From NCBI RefSeq assembly GCF_004340965.1, contig NZ_SLYA01000002.1:1022731-1086730 (forward strand): a DNA stretch of 64,000 nucleotides, in the 5' to 3' direction. Made by a program: the position numbers and the translations under genes. The DNA is from Sphingomonas sp. PP-CE-1A-559 (GTDB lineage Bacteria; Pseudomonadota; Alphaproteobacteria; Sphingomonadales; Sphingomonadaceae). Shown one piece after another: positions 54,979 through 63,896 of the stretch (position 1 is the first letter of the stretch; each line of letters opens with the position of its first letter). The notes below the pieces were generated by a model, which was not told the origin of the DNA, made no database searches, and saw nothing but the letters and a program-made list of their open reading frames with translations.

Positions 54979-57512
54979 AACGCATCGCCCTCCTGCTCGC
55001 CGCCACCGCTGGCGTTTGCAGCGTCCCCGTCTACGCGCAGACGCCCGCAGCGGCCGCCGCACCCGCGCCCACATTGACGCCACGGAGCGACGGTATCGAC
55101 GTCCATGTCGGCACGACCACCACGCGGATCACCGCGATGACCGACGGTCTGGTCCGCGTCCGCGTCGACAAGAACGGCCTGTTCCCTGAGGACGCCAGCT
55201 GGGCCGTCCCCGCCGCGATCCGCCGCCAGAAGATCGCCGTCACCGCGGCCCCCGATGGCTTCACCACCGCCAGCGTCCGCGTCCGCGTCGGTGCCGGCGG
55301 CGCGATCACCTTCGAGACGCTCGACGGCAAGATCATCTCCGCCGACGCCGCGCCGGTTGCGACCGACGGCAAGGCGTTCGCGATCGCGAAGACGCTGCCG
55401 ATCGCCGAGCATTTCTACGGCCTCGGCGACAAGACGCAGGGCCTTGACCGGCGAGGGCACGGTTTTGTCGACTGGAACACCGACGCGTTCGGGTTCAGCA
55501 GCGCGGACGACCCGATCTACAAATCGATACCCTTCTTCATCGGCACCGGCGGTGCAGGCGGCAGCTACGGCATCCTGCTCGACAACACCTATCGCACCTG
55601 GTTCGACTTCGGCCACCGCGATGCCGAGACGCTCTCGTTCGGCGGCCCCGACGGCCCGATCGACTATTATTTCATCGCCGGGCCATCGATGGCGGAGGTC
55701 ACGCGGCGTTATGCCGACCTGACCGGGCACGCCCCGCTCGCCCCGAAATGGGCGCTCGGCTATCAGCAGTCGCGCTACAGCTATGGCAGCGCCGACGAAG
55801 TCCGCCAGATCGCCGCCCGCCTGCGCAGCGACCGCGTGCCGACCGACGTGATCTGGCTCGACATCGGCTATCAGGATCGCAACCGCCCCTTCACCACCGA
55901 CGCCAAGACGTTCCCCGACCTGCCCAAGCTCGCCACCGAGATGAAGGCGGACGGGATCAAGCTGGTCGCGATCACCGACCTCCACATCGCCGCCGTCGAG
56001 CAGGGTTACGCTCCCTATCAGAGCGGGATGAAGGCCGACGCGTTCATCAAGAACGCCGACGGCAGCCCCTATGTCGCACCGGTCTGGCCCGGCCCGTCGG
56101 TGTTCCCCGACTTCACCAAAACCACCGCACGGACCTGGTGGGGCACGCAGTATAAGGGCTTCCTCGACGCCGGGATCGCCGGGTTCTGGAACGACATGAA
56201 CGAGCCGGCGATCTTCGAGACGCCGACCAAGACGATGCCGCTCGACACCCGTCACCGCATCGACAGCGACGATTTTACCACGCGGATCACCGATCACCGC
56301 GAGGCGCACAACGTCTACGGCATGCTCAACACGCGCGCGACGTATGACGGCCTGCTCAAGCTGCGCCCCGACGAGCGTCCGTTCGTGATGACCCGCGCGA
56401 GCTATGCCGGCGGGCAGCGCTATGCGGTCACCTGGACCGGCGACAACAGCGCGACCTGGGATCACCTGAAGCTGTCGGTGCAGCAGATCATCAACCTTGG
56501 CCTGTCGGGCTTCGGCTACAGCGCCGCCGACGTCAGCGGCTTTGCAGGCGGCCCTAGCGCCGATCTGCTCACGCGTTGGACCGAGATCGGCGCGTTCACG
56601 CCGGTGTTCCGCAACCATTCGGCGACCGGCACACCGCGCGTCGAGCCCTGGGTCGATGGCCCCGACCATCTCGCGATCCGCCGCCGCTTCATCGAGGAGC
56701 GCTACCGGTTGATGCCGTATTTCTACGCACTGGCGGACCAGAACGCGCGGTTCGGCGATCCGATCATGCGCCCGGTGTTCTACGATTACCCGGCCGCCGC
56801 GACCGCGTCGTGCGACCAGTCGATAGCGTTCACACTCGGCAAGTCACTGCTGATCGCGCCGCCGCCGAAGCCGGAGTCCCCGCAAACCTACGACGTCTGC
56901 CTCCCCGCTGGCGGCTGGTACGACTATTGGACCGGACAGCGCGTCGGCACGCCCGAACCAGCGGCCGCCGGCCCGATCCAGTCAGCGACGCAAGCCGTGC
57001 CGACCGCGCGCACGCTCGGCGACCGCGTGACCGAGACGCCTCGGCTCGACCGCCTGCCCGTGTTCGTCCGCGCCGGCACGATCCTGCCTCGCCAGCCACT
57101 GGTCCAGAGCACGAGCGAAACCCCGAACGGCCCGCTGCGGCTCGACATCTATCCCGGCGCCGACTGCATGGGCACGCTCTACGAGGATGACGGTCGCACC
57201 CTCGCGTACACCCGCCGCGGCTATTTCCGCCAGATGGTACGCTGCACGATCACGCCGACCGGCCTGTCGATCGACTTCGCCAAGCCCGAGGGTGGCTTCA
57301 AGCCGTGGTGGAAGAGCATTGCGATCACCGTCCACGGTTGGGATGGTGCTGGAACCGCCAGGGTAAAAGGTAAGCAGGCCAACGTCGTTCAAGACTCGGC
57401 AGTCGGAACGTCGACCTTAGTCGTTCCGCCGATGAATATTGCCGGTGCGGTACACTTGGAAGGACGGCAGATGGCAATTGGACAAACGCCGAAAACCATT
57501 TCGCTGCGGTGA
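54975..57512 (+). CDS. Secreted GH31 alpha-glucosidase
   Basis: Glycoside hydrolase family 31 enzyme of 845 residues. Signal peptide 1-21 (cleavage near YAQ), an N-terminal beta-sandwich, then the TIM barrel with KWALGYQQSRYSYG, VIWLDIGYQ, nucleophile D407 in FWNDMNEP, acid/base D490 in GDNSATWDHL and the family Arg/Asp region FRNHSATGTPRVEPW. A C-terminal beta domain follows. It removes terminal alpha-glucose from maltooligosaccharides in the periplasm or at the surface. The ATG overlaps the halogenase 2 stop (ATGA). Last gene of the operon. Alpha-xylosidase specificity is the main alternative within GH31. Confidence 0.9.
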   Translation: MKRIALLLAATAGVCSVPVYAQTPAAAAAPAPTLTPRSDGIDVHVGTTTTRITAMTDGLVRVRVDKNGLFPEDASWAVPAAIRRQKIAVTAAPDGFTTASVRVRVGAGGAITFETLDGKIISADAAPVATDGKAFAIAKTLPIAEHFYGLGDKTQGLDRRGHGFVDWNTDAFGFSSADDPIYKSIPFFIGTGGAGGSYGILLDNTYRTWFDFGHRDAETLSFGGPDGPIDYYFIAGPSMAEVTRRYADLTGHAPLAPKWALGYQQSRYSYGSADEVRQIAARLRSDRVPTDVIWLDIGYQDRNRPFTTDAKTFPDLPKLATEMKADGIKLVAITDLHIAAVEQGYAPYQSGMKADAFIKNADGSPYVAPVWPGPSVFPDFTKTTARTWWGTQYKGFLDAGIAGFWNDMNEPAIFETPTKTMPLDTRHRIDSDDFTTRITDHREAHNVYGMLNTRATYDGLLKLRPDERPFVMTRASYAGGQRYAVTWTGDNSATWDHLKLSVQQIINLGLSGFGYSAADVSGFAGGPSADLLTRWTEIGAFTPVFRNHSATGTPRVEPWVDGPDHLAIRRRFIEERYRLMPYFYALADQNARFGDPIMRPVFYDYPAAATASCDQSIAFTLGKSLLIAPPPKPESPQTYDVCLPAGGWYDYWTGQRVGTPEPAAAGPIQSATQAVPTARTLGDRVTETPRLDRLPVFVRAGTILPRQPLVQSTSETPNGPLRLDIYPGADCMGTLYEDDGRTLAYTRRGYFRQMVRCTITPTGLSIDFAKPEGGFKPWWKSIAITVHGWDGAGTARVKGKQANVVQDSAVGTSTLVVPPMNIAGAVHLEGRQMAIGQTPKTISLR

Positions 57513-57950
57513 TTACGATTGGCAGTTCGCTATGGACGGCCGGCGTGTCGAGAAGGTGGGAATTAGAGTTTTCGACGTCCCACGCATCGATAACGCCCGC
57601 AGCCGGTAGCGCCCTTTGAGCACGTCGCGACGATCTCATTGTCCACCGGCGGCCAGCCACGCTCGACGGCTCGTACGGTATGCTCACTCGACCGCCAGAC
57701 TATGTCGTGGTGGCGAGCCGGATCGGGAAGATCACCCGGTAGCCCCCTAGTCGGGAAGGCCCATAAGTCGAGTGATCGACGCTGGGTGGACCGTAGTTGC
57801 CAGCGAACGATAGCTTAAGCCCGCGGTTAGCGAGGACGGCGTTCCAATGGGATATGCCGCCTCGCCCAAATTCTCACGCTTGAAGATCCATTGCCGAACC
57901 TAACGGCGCATCGATCGATTTCGGGCGATCTTGCGACCGCGCTTACCCGA
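57513..57950. other. Intergenic region (438 bases) with no supported gene
   Basis: Between the convergent GH31 and flotillin-like genes. Base composition is less biased than in the flanking genes. A minus-strand stretch of about 85 codons ending near 57563 is open but has no usable start codon or family resemblance. No strong terminator hairpin, repeat or tRNA is apparent. It may be decayed sequence. Confidence 0.4.
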
Positions 57951-59687
57951 TCAGGCCGGCGGGTTGCCCGATCCGCCGTTGAGTGCAGCGGGATGTTTGT
58001 GGGCATCGGTGGCGGAGGCTCGGGCTGGCGCCGCATCCGCGCTGCTTCCGGCGAGCATGCCGTTCAACGAACTGCCGGTCATCCCGAGTTCCGCCATCAG
58101 GCCATCAATCAACGGGCCGCCGACGCGGTAGCGCATCGCGGCGGCGACCGCGGCGTCGGCGAGATTGCCCTGACCGCCGCCGGACGCGCCGTCGCTGCCC
58201 CCGTCACCATGAAGGCCTCGCGCGTCGAGAATGCTGATCTTGTCAATGTTTTCCATCGGCTTGCTCGCCGCGGCGATGATCGCGGGCAGGGCTTCGAGCA
58301 TCGCGCGGCGGATCAGCAACGCGGTCTGCGCGTCGCTCAGCAGGTTGGTCGCCTCGTTGAGCGATGCCTGACCTGCGGCGTCGACCTTGAACGCTGCCTC
58401 GCGACCTTCCGCTCGCGCCTTCTCGGCATCGGCTTCAGCGGTCGCCTCGGTGCGCAGGGCACTGGCGCGTGCCTCTGCGGCCTCCTTCTCGGCGGTCGCG
58501 GCGACGGTGATGCCGACGGCCTCTTCCTGCGCGCGCTGGGTGGCGGCGATCACGGCGACGTTCTTGTTGCGGTTGGCAATCTCGGTTGCCTTGGCCGTCG
58601 CGACGCTTTCCTCGGCTCTGACGGCAAGTGCACGCGCCTCATTGGCGGCGGCGGTCGCGGTCGATTCCTCCTCGGACTTCTGCGCGGTCTGCACAGCCGT
58701 CGTGATGCGGGCTATCTCGATCGTGCGGTCGCGCTCGATGGTCGCGGTCTGGATCGCACCGTCACGGGCGATGGTCGCGGTCTGGATCACCTTGTCGGCT
58801 TCGGTCTGCGCAACGGTCTGCGCTTGGCTGGCGGTGATGCGCGCGATCTCGGCGAGGCGGGTCTGCTCGGCTTCGGCGGTCGCAATGGCCGTTGCTTGTT
58901 CGGCGCGGCGGGCGGACAAGGTCTGCTCCTGCGTCAGGCGCGCCTGTTCCGCAGCCTGCGCGATTTCGAGCGACTGGTTGTTCGCGTCAAGGTTGCGCTG
59001 TTCGATCTCGACGCGGTTGGTCGCGACGATGTCGTTTCGGATCTTCTTGCGCTCCTCGATCGTCCGCGTGAGCACGGTCAGCCCCTCGGCATCGAACGCG
59101 TTGTTCTCGTTGAAATGCTCGAACGCGGTCTGGTCGAAATGCGTGATGCTGACGGACTCGAGCTGGAAGCCGTTCATGTCCAGATCGGTCATCAGCGCCT
59201 CCTGCACTTTCTGGATGAAGTCGGCGCGGTTGGCATGGAGGTGCTCCATCGTCATCGTCGCGGCGACCGAGCGCAGCGCGGATACGAGCTTGCCGTCGAG
59301 CAGCGACTTCACCGCATCGGGGCTGTTGACCGAATCGCCCAGCGTCTGCGCGGCAGCGGCGATCGACTCCGCATCGGGCTTTACCTTGATATGGAACAGC
59401 CCGACGACGTCGACGCGCAGCTTGTCGAGCGTGATCAGCGCGTCCTTGTTGAGACGCGACACCTCCAGCTTCACGGTGGTCAGGCGGACCTGCATCAGTT
59501 CGTGGAGCACCGGGATGACCATGATGCCGCCGTTGAGCACGACCTTCTCGCCGCCGAAGCCGGTGCGGATCAGCGCTACGTCCTTGGTCGCGCGGCGGTA
59601 GAGCCGGGTCAGGATGATGCCGATCACCACCAGGGCGAACAGCACGATGCCGGCGTAGATCAGGACGTTCAGAAGCTGTGCGGGCAT
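57951..59687 (-). CDS. Flotillin-like SPFH membrane protein (YqiK type)
   Basis: SPFH/flotillin protein of 578 residues. One N-terminal membrane helix (VLIYAGIVLFALVVIGIILTRLY), the SPFH domain (about 30-190, with GGIMVIPVLHELMQV and TLDKLRVDV), then a very long Ala/Glu-rich coiled coil (about 215-470) with repeated ATA, ERDRTIEIARI-type heptads, and a Gly-rich C-terminus. Such proteins organise ordered membrane microdomains. It follows a YqiJ-like gene by 25 bases on the same strand, the usual NfeD-like partner arrangement. Cellular role in this organism is unknown. Confidence 0.87.
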   Translation of the reverse strand: MPAQLLNVLIYAGIVLFALVVIGIILTRLYRRATKDVALIRTGFGGEKVVLNGGIMVIPVLHELMQVRLTTVKLEVSRLNKDALITLDKLRVDVVGLFHIKVKPDAESIAAAAQTLGDSVNSPDAVKSLLDGKLVSALRSVAATMTMEHLHANRADFIQKVQEALMTDLDMNGFQLESVSITHFDQTAFEHFNENNAFDAEGLTVLTRTIEERKKIRNDIVATNRVEIEQRNLDANNQSLEIAQAAEQARLTQEQTLSARRAEQATAIATAEAEQTRLAEIARITASQAQTVAQTEADKVIQTATIARDGAIQTATIERDRTIEIARITTAVQTAQKSEEESTATAAANEARALAVRAEESVATAKATEIANRNKNVAVIAATQRAQEEAVGITVAATAEKEAAEARASALRTEATAEADAEKARAEGREAAFKVDAAGQASLNEATNLLSDAQTALLIRRAMLEALPAIIAAASKPMENIDKISILDARGLHGDGGSDGASGGGQGNLADAAVAAAMRYRVGGPLIDGLMAELGMTGSSLNGMLAGSSADAAPARASATDAHKHPAALNGGSGNPPA

Positions 59688-59712
59688 GAAACCCTCCCCG
59701 GTTATGCGTTGG

Positions 59713-60333
59713 TTAGATCGACCGCAGAAGCGCGTTGGCTTCGGGCAGCGCGTAGAAGAGTTTGCCGTCGCGGCGGACGATCAGCGCGGTCTCGCCGGCG
59801 GCGATCGCGTCGGCATCGTCATGCGGCTCGACCATGATGAAATGCGCCTGGCCGTGCTGGTCGACGATCTTCGCGCGGGCGGGCGATCCGCGGCGCGCGG
59901 TGCCTTCGAGGATCGTGCCGCGGCGGCGGAGGAAGTCGTCGGTCGAGATCACGCTGGTCTCGAAGCCGGGCATGATCCGCGCGAGGCCGTTGGCGGCGAG
60001 CGTGTTGAGCAGGCTGCCGGCGATCAATGCGCCGCCCGAGGCGAGGCCCCAGTGCAGCGGGGCGCCGGCCAGCGCGGTCGCACTCTGCTGAATGGCTATC
60101 CCGGTTAGCGTGAAGCAGCCGAGCAACGAGGTCAGCCAGATCAGGATCGGCAGTTCGTGGCCTAGTCCGAGCCAGTCGAGCACGCCGCCGCCATCGGCTT
60201 CGGCATGCATATCGGCGTGAAGATCGAGATGGCCGAGCCCAAGGCCGATCGCCTCGATCAGCCCGATCCCGATCATCACGACGAACGCGATCGCGAACGG
60301 CGCGTAAGCCGGCGTCAGGAAGATCGCGAACAT
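59713..60333 (-). CDS. YqiJ-like membrane protein (flotillin partner, NfeD-related)
   Basis: Inner-membrane protein of 206 residues in the YqiJ group (related to NfeD). Three hydrophobic segments (residues about 8-34, 61-85 and 90-115) precede a C-terminal OB-like beta domain (RRRGTILEGTARRGSPARAKIVDQHG). It is co-transcribed with the flotillin-like gene, as in Escherichia coli yqiJ-yqiK. The ATG at 60333 is chosen; a TTG at 60396 would add 21 residues. Neither has a strong ribosome-binding site. Confidence 0.75.
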   Translation of the reverse strand: MFAIFLTPAYAPFAIAFVVMIGIGLIEAIGLGLGHLDLHADMHAEADGGGVLDWLGLGHELPILIWLTSLLGCFTLTGIAIQQSATALAGAPLHWGLASGGALIAGSLLNTLAANGLARIMPGFETSVISTDDFLRRRGTILEGTARRGSPARAKIVDQHGQAHFIMVEPHDDADAIAAGETALIVRRDGKLFYALPEANALLRSI

Positions 60334-60639
60334 AGGCCGTGGCGCCGGTGGGGACTCTGGTTCTGCATCTGTGAACGGGTAGCGGACAGACGACAACGCT
60401 TCGTTACGAAACGCCGGTTTGTCTGGTTTTTGCTATCCATGCGTCGATACCCCCCAAGGCGAGGCTAGCTCTACGTCGAGGCGTTCGCAACGCGGGGCGA
60501 GGGAAAACCGGCCGGGTTTGGATCCATCCTCCGGGAGCGCGAAGATGAATGCTAGCGGCTTATGAAGCATCTTAAGCTCGGGCGCGGTAGCAATATCGGC
60601 GCCGTTGATCGGCGCACCCGGCGCGCGTATCGCGCCGGA

Positions 60640-61032
60640 ATGACACGCACTCGACCTTGGCGAAAAGCCCTGATCGCGCTGTTCGTCGCGGTAGTGGCCT
60701 TCACGGGCTATCACGCGGTTCGGACGGTCAGCGACGCGATCTATTGGAACGCGCACCGCGACGAGCCGATCGAGCGGTGGATGACGATAGGCTATGTCGC
60801 ACATTCGTATCACGTCCCGCCCCACGTCCTGCACCAGGCATTGAACCTCCCGCCGATGCCGGACCGTCGTCCGCTCGGCCGGATTGCGCGGGACAGTGGA
60901 CGTTCGATGACGCAGATCGAGGCGATACTGATGTATGCGATCGTCCACGCGCGACCGCCCTACCCTCCTCCCGGCCCCCCGCCACGACCGTACATGCGGC
61001 CAGCTTCGTCGACGGCGTCCCCCGCCAAATGA
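60640..61032 (+). CDS. Small membrane protein coupled to DedA
   Basis: A 130-residue protein with one hydrophobic helix near the N-terminus (residues about 8-27, RKALIALFVAVVAFTGYHAV), then a soluble part (RWMTIGYVAHSYHVPPHVLHQALNLPP...) and a Pro-rich tail. Its stop overlaps the DedA ATG (ATGA at 61029-61032). The soluble part, with RPLGRIARDSGRSMTQIEAIL, looks like a small helical domain rather than random text. The start could be earlier at 60562. I do not know a function; the coupling suggests work with the DedA protein. Confidence 0.65.
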   Translation: MTRTRPWRKALIALFVAVVAFTGYHAVRTVSDAIYWNAHRDEPIERWMTIGYVAHSYHVPPHVLHQALNLPPMPDRRPLGRIARDSGRSMTQIEAILMYAIVHARPPYPPPGPPPRPYMRPASSTASPAK

Positions 61033-61634
61033 CCGACCAGCTGCTTGAACTTCTTACGACCTACGGGCTTCCTGCGCTGTTTAGTGCAATGATCCTTGCC
61101 GCAGCTGGCATGCCGTTCCCCAGCTCGCTGACGTTGGTCGCGATGGGTTCGTTCGTTGCGCAGGGGGAGCTCTCATTCTGGCCTGTCGTCTTTGCAGGTG
61201 CCTCCGGCGCCATCGTCGGCGACCAGCTCGGCTACGCCTTCGGACGATATGGCGGTCGGCCGTTGCTCGCAGCGGTCACGAAGCGGATCGGCGGGGCGGA
61301 CAAGGTGGAGCAAGCCGAAGCCTATTCGCGCAAATGGGCAGGCTGGGGCATCTTCTTCAGCCGGTGGCTGATCGGGCCGCTGGGACCATGGATCAACGTC
61401 ACCAGCGGACTGACCGAATATCCCTGGGTACGGTTCATCGTCCTCGACGTTGCGGGCGAAGTGCTGTGGCTGCTGATCTACGTTTCGCTGGGCCGCGCCT
61501 TCAGCGACCAGGTTCAGACGATCGCGAGCCTGCTCGGCAATCTGACCTGGGTGATCGTCGGCGTGCTGGTCGCCGGGTTGCTCGGCTGGAAACTGTTTGG
61601 CCGTTCGACCGAAGTCTCGGATGATGCGGCATGA
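61029..61634 (+). CDS. DedA family membrane protein
   Basis: DedA/SNARE-associated (PF09335) integral membrane protein of 201 residues with four or five hydrophobic segments. Conserved elements are AAAGMPFPSSLTLVAMGSF, GAIVGDQLGYAFGRYGG and the amphipathic FFSRWLIGPLGPWINVTSG, the family's F-x-R/GP region. DedA proteins are needed for membrane homeostasis and several flip undecaprenyl phosphate or other lipids. The ATG overlaps the upstream small gene's stop. Which lipid this paralogue handles is unknown. Confidence 0.87.
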   Translation: MTDQLLELLTTYGLPALFSAMILAAAGMPFPSSLTLVAMGSFVAQGELSFWPVVFAGASGAIVGDQLGYAFGRYGGRPLLAAVTKRIGGADKVEQAEAYSRKWAGWGIFFSRWLIGPLGPWINVTSGLTEYPWVRFIVLDVAGEVLWLLIYVSLGRAFSDQVQTIASLLGNLTWVIVGVLVAGLLGWKLFGRSTEVSDDAA

Positions 61635-61709
61635 TCGGCTCTGGCAGAGCAGCGCTCCCCACTTAACCTCGTCCGTGGGCGTAGTCGTCGGACACCGCCG
61701 GCTTCTCCG

Positions 61710-63140
61710 TCAAGCGCGCTGCTCAAGCGCGGTCCGGGTCTGTGCGCTCCAGGTCTGACCGCCGCGCAGAAAGGCGTACCAGCCATAGATCGCGCCCGCG
61801 TGACGCAACAGCTGGAAGCTGAACGGTTCGGCGATCGCGGCGACGATCGCGGGCCCAAGGTTCAAGCCTTCGCGTTGGCCGGTCCAGCGCTTGTAGATGC
61901 CGAGCGACCAGAGGTGAAAGCTGAGGTCGATCCCGACCTTGGCGATCATCACGAGCAGGATCGGGAAGGCGAGCGTGTAGCGACCGGTGACGACGAGCCC
62001 GATCAGAACCGCAAAGGCTGCCAGACCGTAGATCGGCTGCACCGTATCGAGCGCCTTCACCGGGAGCATCCGCGTACCCAGCCGCCCGTAACGCGCGTTG
62101 CCGACCATGTCCCGGTTCCAGTGCTGCGTCTGCAGGAAGCCGCCGAACCAGCGCTGTCGCTGCTTCAGGAAAGCGGGGATGCTGGCGGGCGCATCGGTTC
62201 GCGCCAACGCGCCACCGACGACCCGCACCGTCCAGTGCAGCCCGGCGTCATGGGCGTGGCGGTGCAGCCGGTGGATCAGCTCGTAATCCTCCACCATGCA
62301 ATCGGGATCGAAACCCCCGACCGTCAGCACCGCGTCGCGCCGGAACGCCGCGAAGGCGCCCGATATCAGCAACAGTCCGTCGATCCGCATCCACGCGTCA
62401 CGCGATAGGAAGTTGCGGACATATTCGTAGGACTGGAACCACTCGAATATCCGACCGCTCAGGTTCGGACCGCAGATCGGCGCCAGCACTCCGGTGGCCG
62501 CCACCAGCTCGGGCTCCGCTGCAAAGGCGGCACGCATAGCGGCAATCGAGCCGGGCTCGATCAACGTGTCGGCATCCACGGTCAGCACCACGTCCGTCGC
62601 GATCCGCTCGAGCGCGGCATTGAGCGCGCGCGCCTTGCCGCCGTGCGGCAGTCGCAGCCACTGAAGCCGCGTGTGCCCAATCTCGATCTCGACGAGTCCA
62701 CCGAGGAGCGGCGTCGGTAACGCATAGCCCGCCGCCATGGCGGACGGCGTATCGTCGCTCGATCCGTCGTCGGCGATCAGGATCGCCTCCGGTGGTTTGT
62801 CCTGGGCAAGGAGCCGGTCGATCGCCAGCCGGATCACGCCTGCCTCGTTATGCGCGGCGACGATCACACCGAAGCTCGGCTGCACGCCGCTCGGGGCCGG
62901 CGTCGCGGTCTGCGCGAGGTGGCGGATCTGCCACGCCGTAAACACGAGCAGCGCCGTGTCGTACAGGATGTACGCGATCCCGACCGACCATATGGCAAGC
63001 CCCTGGCGCAGGAACGCTTGCGCGATCAGCACGACGAACACCAGCGGTGCGGCCAGGCCGATCAGCCGGCTCGCCAGCGGGATCGGCCGTGGCGACAGAC
63101 GCGGCGACTGTGCGGTAAAGTTAGCCGAGAGGGATTGCAT
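61710..63140 (-). CDS. Membrane glycosyltransferase family 2 (cellulose/hyaluronan synthase-like)
   Basis: Processive-type GT2 enzyme of 476 residues. Two N-terminal helices (about 30-65), cytoplasmic GT-A domain with VAAHNEAGVI, ADDGSSDD, TVDADT, the acceptor ED (VEDYEL) and the Q-x-x-R-W motif QRQRW, then three or more C-terminal helices. The full D,D,D,QxxRW set indicates a polymerising beta-glycosyltransferase such as those making cellulose or poly-N-acetylglucosamine. No BcsB, PgaB or export partner lies nearby, so it may make a small or novel polymer. Encoded convergent to DedA. Confidence 0.83.
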   Translation of the reverse strand: MQSLSANFTAQSPRLSPRPIPLASRLIGLAAPLVFVVLIAQAFLRQGLAIWSVGIAYILYDTALLVFTAWQIRHLAQTATPAPSGVQPSFGVIVAAHNEAGVIRLAIDRLLAQDKPPEAILIADDGSSDDTPSAMAAGYALPTPLLGGLVEIEIGHTRLQWLRLPHGGKARALNAALERIATDVVLTVDADTLIEPGSIAAMRAAFAAEPELVAATGVLAPICGPNLSGRIFEWFQSYEYVRNFLSRDAWMRIDGLLLISGAFAAFRRDAVLTVGGFDPDCMVEDYELIHRLHRHAHDAGLHWTVRVVGGALARTDAPASIPAFLKQRQRWFGGFLQTQHWNRDMVGNARYGRLGTRMLPVKALDTVQPIYGLAAFAVLIGLVVTGRYTLAFPILLVMIAKVGIDLSFHLWSLGIYKRWTGQREGLNLGPAIVAAIAEPFSFQLLRHAGAIYGWYAFLRGGQTWSAQTRTALEQRA

Positions 63141-63234
63141 CGACCAGCGCCTAACGCTCGCTTGCTGAACCCGCTATTGCAGAATGCGTCGAGGACCGAG
63201 AATCGGCATGAGGTGGTGGAGCGGGTTGTAGTGG

Positions 63235-63804
63235 ATGAATAGCAGATACACAGGCGTCGCCATCGCCTTCCATTGGCTGATCGCGGTGGGGATCGTCATC
63301 AACGTGACCCTGCCCTGGCTTTGGCCCCATCTTGCCGACGACCGCGTGCGCCCCGCGATCGACCTGCACAAGTCGGTCGGGATCACGATCCTCGGCCTGG
63401 CGATCATGCGTCTGCTCTGGCGGCTGACGCATCGGCCTCCCGAGATGCCCAGCGGTTATCAGAAATGGGAAATCGGCGCGGCTCATGTGACCCACTGGCT
63501 GCTGTACGCGCTGATCTTTGCGATGCCGCTGACGGGCTGGATCATGGACTCGGCGTACAAGGATGCGGCGACCCACCCGATGTTCCTGTTCGGACTGTTC
63601 GAATGGCCGCGGATCGGCACGATATTGACCCTGCCGCCCGCCACGCGCGACGCCGTCCACGATGGTTTCGGCGCCTCGCACGTCTACCTGTCCTACCTGC
63701 TCTATACTCTGGTCGCGTTTCACATCGGCGGCGCGCTCAAGCATGAATGGATCGACCGACACCGCGAACTGCGCCGCATGATGCCAGTTTGGCGACGACT
63801 CTGA
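63235..63804 (+). CDS. Cytochrome b561 family protein
   Basis: Diheme four-helix membrane cytochrome of 189 residues. Heme-ligand histidines are visible in IAFHWLIA, IDLHKSVG, HVTHWLLYA and VAFHIGGALKHE. Related bacterial proteins (CybB-like) pass electrons between quinol and periplasmic acceptors such as superoxide. It stands alone, divergent from the glycosyltransferase gene. The ATG at 63235 has a weak ribosome-binding site. Neither redox partner is evident. Confidence 0.85.
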   Translation: MNSRYTGVAIAFHWLIAVGIVINVTLPWLWPHLADDRVRPAIDLHKSVGITILGLAIMRLLWRLTHRPPEMPSGYQKWEIGAAHVTHWLLYALIFAMPLTGWIMDSAYKDAATHPMFLFGLFEWPRIGTILTLPPATRDAVHDGFGASHVYLSYLLYTLVAFHIGGALKHEWIDRHRELRRMMPVWRRL

Positions 63805-63896
63805 CAGGAGGCTGCGAAACAGACGCCTCGCAACGATACTTGCCATACCTATTGGGCGGACATTCACGGCCTAGATTTCCGCTCGCGAAGGGCGTG

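Noticed and set aside
53134..55083. 649-codon minus-strand frame over halogenase 2 and neighbours
   Set aside because: It spans three well-supported plus-strand genes, has Arg/Asp/Val-rich low-complexity text and no recognisable motif.
57563..57820. About 85-codon minus-strand open stretch in the 57513-57950 gap
   Set aside because: No ATG or usable start with a ribosome-binding site, and no family resemblance.
57891..59837. 648-codon plus-strand frame opposite the flotillin gene
   Set aside because: Its repeats mirror the Ala/Glu coiled coil of the flotillin-like protein; no start context.
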